DNA of 64,000 nt from Ignelater luminosus (GCA_011009095.1 VTPC01000429.1:50001-114000), one strand, 5' to 3'; shown: positions 51,401-61,121, counted from the first letter of the stretch. Notes: generated by a model not told the origin, from the letters alone. A program made the numbers and translations.

Positions 51401-54400
51401 ATTAAATTACGAAAATACTCATTAATAAGAGTGTGTCTGCGTATATGGTTTTCCTGAAGTTGAACCATATTCTCAGGTGGTTCTTGTATTACATTAACAT
51501 TACGTCGTCTTTCGTGTTCTTGAAGATGACGCATTACGTCGGGATCATCGGGAGGAACCTCATGTTTTTCCTCGATCGCTATATTGTGTATTACGGCTAT
51601 AGCAACAATGATTACTTGTGATCTTTCTAGAGATACTCTCATGCATAGAGAATTTATTGGAAAGCGTCGTTTCCATACTCCGAACATATGCTCTATTATG
51701 TTTCTTGTTCTTATTTGTGACTCATTATATAATCTTTCCTCGGCTAAACGAGTGTTTAACAGGGGTGTCAGTAAATATCTAGTACAACCGTAACCACTAT
51801 CACCTAATATTAAACTGTCACCATATTCTTGAGATTCCAGCATTCTTTTAATTGAGGAGTTGTTAAAAATTGTTTGGTCATGTGTAGACCCTGGCCATCT
51901 GCACACGATATCTCTTATTTGTAGATCGGAGCCAGAGATGCACTGTACATTCCACGAAAACCACCCTTTTCTGCATCTATAATATTCTGCTTCATCGCCA
52001 CTGGGAGATTCTATTTCTATATGGGTGCAATCGATGGCACCAATTACTTTCGGAAATTGTGCTATCCTGTAGAATTCTCTTTGCTCGTCCTGTTGTTCTT
52101 GAATTGTTCTTGGCATGTATATATTCTGGTCGTAGACCAGCAATAGCTTCTGATACTTGTTTTATAATTACACAAGCTGATGCTTTGCTAACACCACAAA
52201 AGTCTCCTAACATGGTTCCCGTCGCATAAAAACGTAAGGTCAATAATAGTTTAGTGCAAGGTTCTACAGCATGGTTTCTTTGCGTTGGGGACTTAATTAC
52301 ATTTTCTATCTTATTTAGAAGCTTTCTAAATGTATCTTTATTAATTCGAAATCTTTTAGAAAACTCCCAGTCGTCTAATTCATCCAAATAATTTACCCTG
52401 TTAACGAACACATTTATATGACTATTAGAACATTTACTTGTATGCTGAAATGTAATTTACCTTTCTCTAAATTTTTTTGGTCTTCTAATTCGATTTATAC
52501 GGTAGACTATTTCTTCGTCATCATCCGAATCAAAAATATTTATTTCACCTTCCGCTAACATTTTACAAGGATAACCTCAAAAACAACCTTTTTTTATAGT
52601 TTTACTATATTTTCATTTTTATCTAGTGTGTATATGACAACTTTTTAACAATCACAGTATGTTTATTTATAGGTGTTACTAGGGATACTTTACATTGGAC
52701 CATTTCATTGGTGTGTGATTTTAAATATCCTAGGTATAGTTATCTAAACATAGAAAATTACTTGTAAAATTCAATATTGCTTATCCAAGGTATAAGTACA
52801 GGTGTAAGTTTATACCTCGAATAGATATTCCACCATCAATTGTAAAAGCGGCCCTTAATGATGTTGTACATTGTCAATGTCAAAATATTTTCCTTTTTAA
52901 AGTGTTTTATCACATAACATTTTTCATCATGTCCAAATATGTCACATACATGTTTACGCAAATCTTCACTGTTTTTCATATTAACGACATAATAACCACT
53001 TTAACTCGATAGAAGCTTGAAAAAACTGTGGTAGACTAGTTCGGCACAGTTACAATAACAGATTATTGTTTGACAGCAGCCTACTCTGTTTTTTATATTT
53101 TCCAGATATTGGTTGGATATACTGCATACAGTGATTGTTGTGGCATTTGATGATTTTCTTCAATGTGTTGTCGTAAACTTAAGTAATTCAAGATTTCTTC
53201 AATATTATATTCAGGGCACTTGATTCTTGATTGCATGTTTATATCATGTCTTTTTAACGATGATTGATTACCAAAAACCTTGCTGTATTCTAAACACTTG
53301 TTATCATTTACAACTTCCATGGTATAATCTATTTTATTATTGTTATTTATTTATAAGAATCACAATCACACAATAATATCAGTGTTTGTTTTACAATCAT
53401 ATCGCTCATTCCTATTATGCCCTAGATTTATTATTGCTTGCAATAGACACTGGTCATATATCCCACTTAAGAAATAAATATAAGCATATTCTCTACTCAA
53501 ATAAGAATAATAATTCTTATTCTCGTGAATACTGTGGTATCAAACAATTAATTCATAACCAGACTACTGGACCCCACCATAAGCACTGTGTACTGCACCC
53601 AGAACGCTGGCATTTAGAGCTATATCATAATATTGGATTTCAGTATATCAGACAACCATATTGTCTAGAAGTGATCATTTTAGGAATATTTTGCAAACTA
53701 AACCATAAAAATAAATCATTTTGGAGCATTCTACATTAAAAATTGAAAAGTTCACTATGTACCATAATCAGATATTATCGTAACTCATGAATAAGATTCA
53801 CCAATAACTCCACAAGTATGTGTTTATCTAACCCCCCCACCCACTGCTTATTTATAACCAAACAAAATCGGCTAATTTTGTATTTAGGAGTTTTATGATC
53901 AAAGGTTTCAATGATGCACTAACATCAGTTGAGTAATAGAGAGAGTATTAATGAATTAAACATACAGGGTCAGTAAAATAATCCATACTACTTAAGTTCA
54001 ATATTGTTCACAAGTTCAGATTTTTTAAAGGATAATCTCAAATTAATGGTAAAAGTCTATTGTAAAAAATAAATCAAATACCCAGTTGCTATTTAATGGT
54101 TTGACTGAAACTTTATCATTTTCAGTTAATATTATGAAGACTTCAAGCATCAGTAAACAACTAAATAATGGTATTGAATTGTTATTGTTGAATAAATGAT
54201 TTCTCTTGTTACTTCAAAATCTACTGCAAATCGTAAAAATTCAGTTGTCTGTACCTTATCATAAAAATCATTGTTGATAGGTTATGTTAACTACAATCTT
54301 GAAGCAGAAACAAGATTTCTGAAATGCAAAGATGGTAAAATATGTTACTATTAAATACTTCAAGTTATTTGTTTAAACAATTTCTACTATTAATTGAAAG

Positions 54401-57400
54401 TTATCCTTTGAAACATTTGACTTCTTCATTTTTTCCAAGCAGTTTAGTCTCCATAATCCATTCATAAATAATTAATTAAAAACCCCTTAAGTAATGTGAC
54501 TTTTTTACTGGTCCACCCTGTTATTGTGATTCTCTTACAGGCAAGTTTAATAATAAAAATGACATATATTATATAGGGTTATTTACATAGATTTTATCAG
54601 TAGGAACAAATTAACCTGAACATTACATTAAGCATAAGTTAATTTTTGTTTGTACAAGTATTTATTCAAATTGATAATTTTCAAAATATATGGAAGAATG
54701 AATATTGAAAGAAATTAGGAACATTTCTGCAATCTGATTTCATACAAAAACGAAAAACAGATACACAATTTTCATGGAGAACTTGCAATAGCAACAAATG
54801 CAATCTATATTTTGGTATTATCATTTTTCAACATTAAACCCAAAAACCTAGAATTCACATTATTAATCAGACACATATTAAAAGAAATAATGACTGTCAT
54901 TATGTTTAAATAAATGAATAACTGTATTTTTGGGTCACACTTAATTTAGTGAAGGTTAAACAACTTGCAAATATTTTTTTTAGTTTGCAAGATAAAAAAC
55001 AATATTTTTTTCAAGTATACCATCCCTTCATAAAATTACTTTTTGCAGGTGTGAAGAGAACATACATACAAGTTCCTGCTCTTCATACTGAAGAAAAACC
55101 AATTTACTGGATACACACATATTGCACCAGTCCTTCTAAGGTTCCTTTTTTCCTATAGTATACATTTCAAAAATCTAAACCAAGATATTTTCTGAACTTA
55201 CAGAAAGTGCTATGATCAGTAAGTTTATGAAAAGATGATACAAATCATAAATGAAATTAAATCACAGTTTATGTCTATTCAAGATTTCTGTAATAAATAT
55301 GCATATTTTTACCTTTCTTTAATTACAATTAAAATAATTTTACAATATGAAATAATTCTGTACTATAAATTCCTTATATATATACACATATCAATAATTT
55401 AAATATGTAGTTCAAAAACTATAAAAATTCTGCATATAATTATTACTTTATATTTAATGCAATACAACTTTCTTTGGAAAATTTTAATTATATGAGATCG
55501 AAAAAACAGTCTATGGATTTATAGATCCATGTCTGTTCTTAAATAAAGTTTGCATCACAAAACAAATTTTGATTAGAAAGAGTCATGTGTCAATAAACCC
55601 ATATGTGATGGTGAGAGATTTTTTTGATCACACTGTACAATTGGTCTCTTCTGTTTCCTGTCAGTAATTTTAAAAATCTTACAAATCTTCTGGGCAATCA
55701 TTTATAGATTAAAATAAATTTTGTTCCATGTTACAATACCTATGGAAAATAATTGCAAAGGGAAAAGCAGCAATATATCCCCAAACACAGCAAAATATCA
55801 AACACATGCAAAATTTACAACTTTTAAGAACATACCTGTGTAATAGCATTATTCCAATAATCATTTTGTGAATGTTGTTCTATATTTTCTTGCACTTGAC
55901 TATTGGTATCTAGGCTAGTGGAAGATGGTTGGGTTTCATTCCACTGCTGTTGATTGGGCCAATACTGTTGCTGCTGATCTTGATATTGATCAGACCCATA
56001 AACTAGTAGATAAAAATACCATTAATAAATTTTGAATATATAGCAAAAGTTTTTATATTGAATTATAGGCAAGATATTTATAGTGGAAACAGTTTCTAAT
56101 GTGTTAACTAACCATCCTGAAGTTGAGTTGATTGATTTAGTTGATAATCTACTTGAGGCTGTTGATCTGTATACTGTGCAGTTTGCCAATGTTGTTGGTA
56201 TTGTTGATCAATATACTGTTGTTGCCATGATTCTTGAGTTGACTGTTCATACGCTGAGTGTGTTGTCTGAGAAGGATCCATTTCTGGTGTTTGTGTTGAA
56301 TAGTTGTCTGTAGCATCATGTGATATTAAACCCATCTAAAAGTAAAAATAAGTTGTTAGTATTTGTATAATCAATAGTTTTAGAATTACTTACATTATAA
56401 TCTCTTTCTAATGCTTTAAGATCTTTTAACCAAGAATTATCAGGACGGCTAGTATCTAGATCACCATCTCCTTCCAAATGACTTTCCACAGGATCACAAT
56501 ATTTCAAGCGATCAGCTAATTCACATACTTGAGTAATCAGAGATGGTTGAGCTAAGGTTGGATTTTGTAATATCGCAAGAGTAACCTTCTCTAAATATGC
56601 TAGTGCTTTTTCTAATAGTCCTCTGTCAGCTAACCTTGTTGCTAAGAGGTATTTGTATGACTAGAAGAATAAATTTGTTTAGATTGTATTTAAATGGAAT
56701 TTCATTTTAATACACTAAGAATAGATTTATTTGATAAATTTAAGATTTATAAGTTTTTAAATCATAATTTAAAAAATACTAAATCCATTTGACAAGAAGA
56801 AATAATATTTACGATGGAAAAAACATTTACCTGAAATTCTGGAATTAAAAATGCAGCATCATTAAGACTACAAGCATATTCATAAACTTCTGTCATATGT
56901 ATGGCTTCATTAACAGCAAATTCCAAAAATGGTTTGTTGTGATTAGATCCTAACAAAACTAATTTAGCACCATCTGACCCATAACGACTAAATCCAACCT
57001 GCGCCATTAAATAGCAAAATTGTGCTGCAAACAGACTACCCCGGTTTAGCAACGTATCTGCCAATGTCGTTATAGCTTTTCGATCTAATTCTGGACGTTG
57101 TGTGGTATTAGAAAGTATCATTGCAAGATGAGGTCTCCAATCACCCCACTTTTCATCAGCTACACTCTACAAATAAAATTAAATTCAAAAAAACTTATAA
57201 AAACTAGCTCAATTTATTGAAAATATATCTGAGAATTCTTACAGTAACAGCAGACGGAACTTTCCCAGACAGAAGTTGGTAGAGTGTTTGTAGAGGATCA
57301 TTTATAGGTAACCCATTAGCAAAACGAGTCATTACATTAGCATACGTTCGTTTATCAAGCTTGCTAGCTAGGAATAAAGCATGGCCCCACAATCCATGCT

Positions 57401-58180
57401 TCATTGCCCATTCTGATAATGACAAAGAAAAAAAACAATTTATTAAAGCATTTCTTCCATCAACAAATTATTAATTAGAAGAATAAATATTATACTTACC
57501 TAAGGCTTCTTTTTCTGAACCATAAATAAGATATTCTCTAAACTTATTAGTAACTATTTCTTCTTTAAGAATAGACATTGAACTACTATTGGTTTCAGAA
57601 ATGGGAATATTACTTGCTTCAGAGGGTTCGGCTACTACACTGCTACTATTAGAAACAACAGAAGCTCTACGACTATTTTGCTGCTTTCTATCTTTCATTA
57701 AAAGCTCAGCAATATCTGTACCAACAACCATCTACAACAGAATAATTGATTTTTACTTGTCTATAATACAAAACTTTAAAATCTTCATTTACCCCATTTT
57801 GTCTCAATAATAAAATGAGCAGTTCCCACATTAAAATATAAGAATCGACATCGATAATATCACGGCTACAAATAGCATTACGAATCTTATTTTCACAATA
57901 TTCAATAATAGTCTTTTTATGAGTAACTCCTTTTACCAATGGACCTGGAAATTCTATTAACTCCTTGTATTCATCATCATTGCACAAAAGTTCATGTAAA
58001 TTGCTAACTTCAACTGTAGCAGTTTGTCCATCCAAGGGATAATGTGGAAAGATTTTAACAAGATGTCCAGAGGATATTGATGCTTTGATGTGAGCAGTTG
58101 CAAACTTAGCAGGCGTCAACCTTTGTGATGCAACTGTTGTTTCATCCAAATATATCGATGAATCAGTTTGTTCAAAAGGC
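39357..58180 (-). CDS. Sec16, ER exit site scaffold, central to C-terminal part (multi-exon, 5' end outside window)
   Basis: Sec16 organises transitional ER sites where COPII coats form, binding Sec13 through its central domain and Sec23/Sec12 through its C-terminus (known for the family). Twelve exons are placed on the minus strand with GT-AG junctions. Exons 1-5 give the helical central domain, including [34 protein letters not shown] and [18 protein letters not shown], all close to animal Sec16A in my memory. A Q-rich linker, the [20 protein letters not shown] block with [13 protein letters not shown], and the final [14 protein letters not shown] follow. N-terminal exons were not found up to 64,000. 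The introns between exons 7 and 8 (8.4 kb) and 11 and 12 (5.3 kb) are filled with transposons. One frame problem exists in exon 7. Confidence 0.95.
39700..40480 (-). pseudogene. Old mariner relict inside the last Sec16 intron
   Basis: The minus-strand pieces read [47 protein letters not shown] sequence and [18 protein letters not shown], the order of a mariner transposase. There are many stops and shifts, and the third catalytic aspartate is asparagine (TPSN). Its ends were not found. It is much older than mariners 1-3. Confidence 0.8.
40481..44742. other. Sec16 intron 11, remaining part
   Basis: AT-rich. Two diverged same-orientation copies of a short unit lie near 41,205-41,335 and 41,480-41,645 (shared AAATACTTG and GATGCATTT/GATGCATCT pieces). 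A possible MITE lies at 42,701-43,030. Nothing else is supported. Confidence 0.45.
42701..43030. mobile_element. Possible MITE in Sec16 intron 11
   Basis: TTGGACAATAGGATTGCAGAG at the left pairs with the inverse of CTCTGCAATCCCATTGTCTGA at the right, about 300 bp apart, each with a TAATAATA flank. There is no coding content, and the exact ends are uncertain. Confidence 0.5.
44743..44951 (-). CDS. Sec16 exon 11
   Basis: It completes an asparagine codon and encodes [20 protein letters not shown], then a proline-rich tail ([20 protein letters not shown]) ending DDNMQ at donor GTAATT, phase 0. Reading into the intron gives a stop within three codons. Confidence 0.9.
45015..45513 (-). CDS. Sec16 exon 10 (C-terminal region with SLGQQP repeats)
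   Basis: It begins [20 protein letters not shown], which completes the conserved C-terminal block, then runs into a repeat region of seven-residue units such as SLGQQPS and SFNSQPP, followed by an S/N/Q/M-rich stretch to KLQRNRS. It leaves one base before GTAAGT. The plus-strand frame at 45284-45544 is its shadow. Confidence 0.93.
45579..45809 (-). CDS. Sec16 exon 9 (WFGGIW block)
   Basis: 77 whole codons from [15 protein letters not shown] to DDKNPT. A lysine-rich stretch precedes [20 protein letters not shown], the start of the C-terminal conserved region. The acceptor is ATTCAG and the donor GTAGGT. Confidence 0.93.
46151..46156 (-). terminator. Poly(A) signal AATAAA of the alternative Sec16 exon
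   Basis: AATAAA on the minus strand, about 235 nt after the stop at 46389, followed within 30 nt by a T/G-rich stretch. Confidence 0.55.
46389..47396 (-). CDS. Sec16 alternative terminal exon (read-through of the exon 8 donor)
   Basis: When the GTAAGT at 47366 is not used, the frame stays open for about 325 further codons to TAA at 46391-46389. The predicted tail is basic and serine-rich ([18 protein letters not shown], many K/R/S/T) and ends with more regular segments, [11 protein letters not shown] and [15 protein letters not shown]. An AATAAA lies at 46156-46151 with T/G-rich sequence beyond it, as expected for a poly(A) site. The alternative protein would lack the WFGGIW block and the final SSLSREV motif. 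An open frame this long in 70% AT DNA strongly suggests coding use. An independent gene starting at the ATG at 47402 is less likely, but cannot be excluded. Confidence 0.72.
   Translation of the reverse strand, partial: QEEVEKQPDEVSTHNIIPSIPLQTNPGTSVRKRLTTTPSTKPSSAYNSNTKYALLYTNSRTLSESTPSGSESENKTKIGTKKYKIYPFKNRSAEEFRVTRSNDSFTRKSSSVDSSDCEFDSNYSRRRQKNVAYKSEEKSQLICFKDHTKILAIKNDSKITKYNTFDLKSGDKRSKMIKYKSLDEPAAKTLIKYQDTQVRYQDTRSNVSISAQDFDLSFKLTKFDQKPKHDIITSTVDSWAKRGTKNMFSNIKNSLFKNNTSDKAVVFKPLIFGGTFPIDAPMSAAESDNYPQKRTVGTNNEKYANMKKDYKLLLNDPPKVREYGAPKTFDIDRPI
47367..47396 (-). CDS. Sec16 exon 8, microexon of 27 or 30 nt
   Basis: A tandem acceptor GCAG|CAG| precedes GAAGAGGTTGAG; the exon encodes (Q)EEVEKQPDE and ends at a perfect donor GTAAGT (47366-47361). 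Its frame fits exon 9. The same frame continues past the donor into the alternative terminal exon. Confidence 0.75.
47397..49024. other. Sec16 intron 7, left part
   Basis: AT-rich with no recognised coding sequence or repeats. Confidence 0.45.
49220..50050 (-). pseudogene. Tc1/mariner-superfamily transposase, main part
   Basis: It begins right after the Harbinger insertion with [20 protein letters not shown], a helix-turn-helix plus GRPR-like linker. Later blocks, in shifting frames, are a first acidic site in [21 protein letters not shown], a second in [11 protein letters not shown] and a third in RPIEDFWG-like sequence. With frameshifts bridged, about 37 residues separate the last two, which would fit a DD37E type. 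Several frameshifts make it inactive. Confidence 0.75.
50323..51210 (+). pseudogene. Harbinger Myb/SANT-like DNA-binding protein, one nonsense change
   Basis: Family role: helps the transposase reach the nucleus and bind element ends. Exon 1 (50323-50422) begins [20 protein letters not shown] and ends with one base of a codon before GTAAGT. Exon 2 (50498-51210) starts after CCTTCAG and completes a Glu codon. The N-terminal region through [20 protein letters not shown] matches the trihelix/Myb type; the C-terminus is a K/E/L-rich coiled coil. The only defect seen is TGA at 50407-50409, in exon 1, probably from TGG. Without this exon, translation could still begin downstream, but it would lose part of the domain. 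Confidence 0.88.
51388..52561 (-). pseudogene. Harbinger DDE transposase, one 2-nt frameshift
   Basis: Nuclease that moves the element into TWA sites. Exon 1 (52561-52461) begins [20 protein letters not shown]; the intron GTAAAT...AACAG is 63 nt; exon 2 (52397-51388) starts at [17 protein letters not shown] helix-turn-helix-like [20 protein letters not shown] precedes the catalytic core. Catalytic residues are D in [13 protein letters not shown] in ILGDSGYG and E in [15 protein letters not shown]. The frame is broken at 52113-52125, where one AT seems missing from a TATATACATATG-like run, between GLRPEYI and PRTIQEQQ. The rest is open to the TAA at 51388. Length without the break is normal, about 370 residues. 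Confidence 0.92.
52855..52980 (-). pseudogene. N-terminal piece of the same Tc1-like transposase
   Basis: It starts with the ATG at 52980 ([19 protein letters not shown]). A run of six As near 52920 shifts the frame; after it the sequence reads [17 protein letters not shown] and stops at the Harbinger junction. Joining it to the piece that begins KWYENG, with one copy of the TTA duplication, keeps the frame. Confidence 0.75.
53093..53320 (-). pseudogene. Decayed C2H2 zinc-finger fragment
   Basis: The 75-codon minus-strand frame contains [18 protein letters not shown] and RQHIEENH, which look like two C2H2 fingers in which the second cysteine has become tyrosine in each (CLEY, CPEY). The origin, host or mobile element, is unknown; it lies in Sec16 intron 7. 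Confidence 0.45.
53321..53964. other. Sec16 intron 7, stretch with an unexplained frame
   Basis: The plus-strand frame at 53386-53739 (117 codons, no early ATG) is rich in H, Y and N and unrecognised. It may be chance. Confidence 0.4.
53965..54520. mobile_element. MITE in Sec16 intron 7 (about 556 bp)
   Basis: CAGGGTCAGTAAAATAATCC at the left partly pairs with the inverse of ACTTTTTTACTGGTCCACCCTG at the right; both continue into TTACTTAAG/CTTAAGTAA. TA precedes the left end; TT follows the right. No coding sequence. Confidence 0.55.
54521..55836. other. Sec16 intron 7, right part
   Basis: AT-rich, nothing recognised. I looked here for an additional Sec16 exon that could fix the phase between exons 7 and 8 and found no convincing one. 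Confidence 0.45.
55837..56002 (-). CDS. Sec16 exon 7 (Q-rich linker, frame problem at its end)
   Basis: After the ACTAG acceptor, the exon reads [20 protein letters not shown] and remains Q/N-rich up to HSQND. In the given sequence it then reads IGIMLLH and leaves two bases before donor GTATGT, which does not fit exon 8. One more T near 55858 would restore a polar end (YWNNAITQ) and the right phase. A missed extra exon is the alternative. Confidence 0.85.
56113..56335 (-). CDS. Sec16 exon 6 (Q-rich linker)
   Basis: It starts [20 protein letters not shown] after TTTTAG, is rich in Q, Y and T, and ends with one base of a codon before GTTAGT. The disordered linker is typical between the central and C-terminal domains. 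Confidence 0.88.
56394..56660 (-). CDS. Sec16 exon 5
   Basis: 89 whole codons: [20 protein letters not shown], the last helices of the central domain, then a polar segment ending LKALERDYN before GTAAGT. Confidence 0.93.
56831..57166 (-). CDS. Sec16 exon 4
   Basis: 112 whole codons, beginning [20 protein letters not shown] and ending IPEFQ before GTAAAT. It carries the [20 protein letters not shown] and [15 protein letters not shown] helices of the central domain. Confidence 0.95.
57243..57412 (-). CDS. Sec16 exon 3
   Basis: This completes the split glutamate codon and encodes [20 protein letters not shown] and LNDP-type [17 protein letters not shown], the most conserved helical part of the family. 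The donor GTAAGA follows a full codon. Confidence 0.95.
57500..57731 (-). CDS. Sec16 exon 2
   Basis: The acceptor is TTGTAG|ATG, in phase 0. The exon encodes [20 protein letters not shown], a variable serine-rich insert, then [14 protein letters not shown], and leaves one base of a glutamate codon before GTAAGT. Confidence 0.93.
57793..58180 (-). CDS. Sec16 exon 1 of the window
   Basis: The acceptor is TTATTAG|G. The exon starts with the last base of a split codon and ends in frame after LLRQNG at donor GTAAATG. It encodes the beginning of the central domain ([28 protein letters not shown]). It is 388 nt, consistent in phase with exon 2. Confidence 0.93.
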
Positions 58181-59407
58181 CTAATAAATTAAAAGAATTA
58201 GATTTGGGTTATTTATTTTTAATATTTTTATTTGATTGGAATCAAGAAGAAATTTCTTCATTTCATTTAGATATATATAGTTGTCTATTAAACCAATAAA
58301 TAGAATCTATAGTATCCTCCTAAAGTTTTAGAGAAAGTAGCGATAGAAAAGGTGCATTTAAAGAAAGCTGGAATATTAGCATAAAAAAGCAAACTAGAAA
58401 TTCAGTTATAAAAATTCAAGTTCAAAAAATAATTTGTAGTTTTAACTATATTAAAGGTTAACTAGTTAGTATATTAGGTATTTTACACAGACGCACACAA
58501 CTTTGATAACCAATGATAATGTAATTAAGTTAATGATATTTATGGCTAATCTTTTCTAAATTATAAATAAAAATTATACTTGCTCATACTTGATTTGATT
58601 ATGATGTCTCATTTGGAACAATTATATATAAAATATTTATGTATTTAATGCACTGCTCTAAGTTTTCAGAGACTTTACTCAATGCATTATTATGCTTTAA
58701 AATATCAATGATAATAATTAAAACTTTTGTTTCTACTATTTCAACATAGCTGAGTTATAGTGAAACCTCTGCTTCGAATGAATATACAATGTAATAGCAA
58801 ATCTTTACACTCTTGTCAACTAAGGCATGGCCCACAAGTCTTTGTACCAAATGTACAGGTAATAGTGTAGTATTAAACGATAACATAATAATAACTATTA
58901 TTCATGTCATGAGCCGGAATGGTAAATGTTAGAAATTCAAACAAGGTTTATGCTATTACCAATTTAAGTAAAGTTTATTCTTATTTAATTCTTCATAATA
59001 CAGAAACATTTCGTTGTAGATATTACTTTTTTATTCTCTAAATTTTTTCAATTGTTAAAGTTATATTTATTCGTATTTTAAATTTTATCTTTACACACGT
59101 CAATTGTAAAATATTATTACTTAATTTTAAGTAAGTTGTTAGTTATTACTTAACATTGTATTTAATTTTTTATATTTTATTTCTTTTAGCTCTTGAAAAA
59201 GATTGAAATATAGGAACGAAAGCTTGAGGTTATAAAAAATAGTTGGGCTTGTTGATTGAATCCCTGATATACTTTTAAATTTATATTTTGAACAAAATTA
59301 TATGTAATTAATATTTGATACAAAAACTTATAGGACATGCCTTATTTTATTTATTCATATGAACCTGTCACATGTATAGTTCTCATTTAATAATAATACA
59401 TATAATC
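58181..59407. other. Sec16 upstream intron, part
   Basis: AT-rich, with no N-terminal Sec16 exon recognised. Confidence 0.45.
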
Positions 59408-61121
59408 CAGTAAAATAAGGTTTAAACCTCGGAATGAAAGATACAAAGCTGAAAATTTGCATAGACCTTTCTCTTGACGTTATAAAGATGGGCTGAAAAG
59501 TTTCATAAGATATCGTGTCTGCTAGTCAAGATATCAAAGGTCAAAGGTCACGAAAATCGGTTTTATGCAAATATCTCGCTACCCGTGCCCCCATGTCATT
59601 GGAGATTATTACAAAAGTTGTAGAGCATAAAATTCTCTACAAGTTTGGTTCTATGCATTTTTTTGTATGATTAACCATTTTCGGGATCGAGTGCGGAGAG
59701 TGGGAAGCGCGCATCTGTTTATAGGTTAACGCTATGTAAACTGCGGAGCCAGGTGCATAGTCACTTTACAAAGTTAATTATATAATGAAATATACTATTG
59801 TTTGAAGTAGAATGTAAAACGAGTTTTTTGACATGGCATTTTCAATAGGCCTAATCCATATTGCATTAATGTAATGCAATACACAACCTTCTAGTGAGTA
59901 ATATCAGAAGCTACTGGGTTCACCTCTGAATACCATCACCAGTAGACATGCGTCTCAAGATTTCTCATCTTTGTTGCTGTCCTCTTCTTCTGGTCACCCA
60001 AATTCAATTTCCGGATCCTTTCCGTCATCCTCGTTTTCCGTCACATTGAATTCTAAAACCTAAAAGCTCAGGGACAAATTAATTTTCTGTCTCAAAATCA
60101 TTTGATATTGATGAGGCGTTGAAGCATGCTCGTCCGTGACACTGACCACAAACTGTGGAGCACAGCAACCCTATTTTCCTACATCCACAGTTCACGTCAC
60201 AACCTTTGTTGAAATTGCAGAAGATTTTATTCAATAGTTTGTCCAATGCTGGCAGCAATAATGTTGTTGTCGGCTTCAGGATCTCGTTCTCTAGATACCA
60301 TCCCTAATTTTCAGGTTGTAAATCCTTCCCTAACCAGTCTGGATCTGGAAGTAGGCCCGATAGATATGCTGACGAACTGTTGCACTTATAGATGGAAGAG
60401 ATGATAATTCCACCGGTCTGTTGAGTCTTGTTGATTTGATGAATTGTTTGTACCCAAAATTGTCAATAGTGTTCTGATTTTGAAGCATTATACATTGCTG
60501 AAAAAACATGTATTCCATTTTCAAATAATGTATCTGGAGGGCAGTTTCCCAGTTGGAATAATTGAGCTGACTGGTACAAATCGGGGGTTTTCTAAAACAT
60601 TTTTATAATTTGCAATTTTCCTTTGTTAAACAGGGCAGATGTGTTGCATCTACTGATGCGTCTGCATTACTTATAATGTATTTAAAATATTTAATTTCAA
60701 TAACAGTTTGTTAACTTTAATAATGACAATGATAATATTTTATTATATAATTAACTTCGTAAAGTGTACTATGCTTCTGGCTCCGCAGTTTACATAGCGT
60801 TAACCTATAAACAAATGCGCGCTTTCCACTGTCCGCGCTTTATCTCGAAAACGACTAATCGTACAGAAAACTGCATAGAACCAAACTTGTAGAGAATTTT
60901 ATGCTCTACAAGTTCTGTAAGAACCTCCAACCACATACGAACCATAGGAAGCGAGATATTTGTACAAAACCGATTTTCGTGACCTTTGACCTTTGATATC
61001 TCGACTAGCAGACACGATATCTTATGAGACTTTTCAGCCCGTCTTTAGAACGTCGAGACAAAGGTCTGTGCAAATTTTCAGCTCTGTATCTTTCATTCCA
61101 AGGTTTGGCCTTAATTTACTG
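59408..61121. mobile_element. Foldback element with about 380-bp inverted arms
   Basis: The arms at 59408-59800 and 60730-61121 pair with about 85% identity by eye, starting CAGTAAA(A/T)TAAGG at the outer edges and running through AAAGGTCACGAAAATCGGTT and AACTGCGGAGCCAG to the inner AGTTAATTATATAATG. Between the arms is about 930 bp with a protein fragment on the minus strand. No clear target duplication was found, and the superfamily is unknown. Confidence 0.85.
60079..60265 (-). pseudogene. Cysteine-rich (CXC/tesmin-like) protein C-terminal fragment
   Basis: Minus-strand frame: LLLPALDKLLNKIFCNFNKG, then CDVNCGCRKIGLLCSTVCGQCHGRACFN in order (a spaced cysteine array C-x2-C-x-C-x5-C-x3-C-x2-C-x4-C), then an acidic end and stop at 60081-60079. 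Proteins with this tail (P.L..LL..I.C.C...C....C.CRK.GL.C...CG.C.G..C.N) are common in insect genomes and seem transposon-derived. Upstream coding sequence is missing, so it marks the end of a larger gene once carried by the element. Confidence 0.5.

Larger units (their letters stand above)
50051..52854. mobile_element. PIF/Harbinger element (2804 bp), nearly intact
   Basis: The ends GGGCCGCTTTTACAA pair across the element and are flanked by a perfect TTA duplication (50048-50050 and 52855-52857), the target type of PIF/Harbinger. It carries the two genes typical of the superfamily in opposite orientation: a Myb/SANT-like protein (plus) and a DDE transposase (minus). Each gene has one disabling change. 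It sits inside a Tc1-like transposase within Sec16 intron 7. Confidence 0.95.
49030..52980 (-). mobile_element. Tc1-like transposon, split by a Harbinger element
   Basis: Transposase pieces on the minus strand flank the inserted element: the N-terminal part at 52980-52855 and the remainder at 50050-49220. The possible left end is near ACTAAAAGTATCCGG at 49034; no matching right end was found, so the outer limits are approximate. Confidence 0.75.

Noticed and set aside
53386-53739. 117-codon plus-strand frame as a gene
   Set aside because: It has no early ATG, no recognised domain, and lies in a transposon-rich intron.
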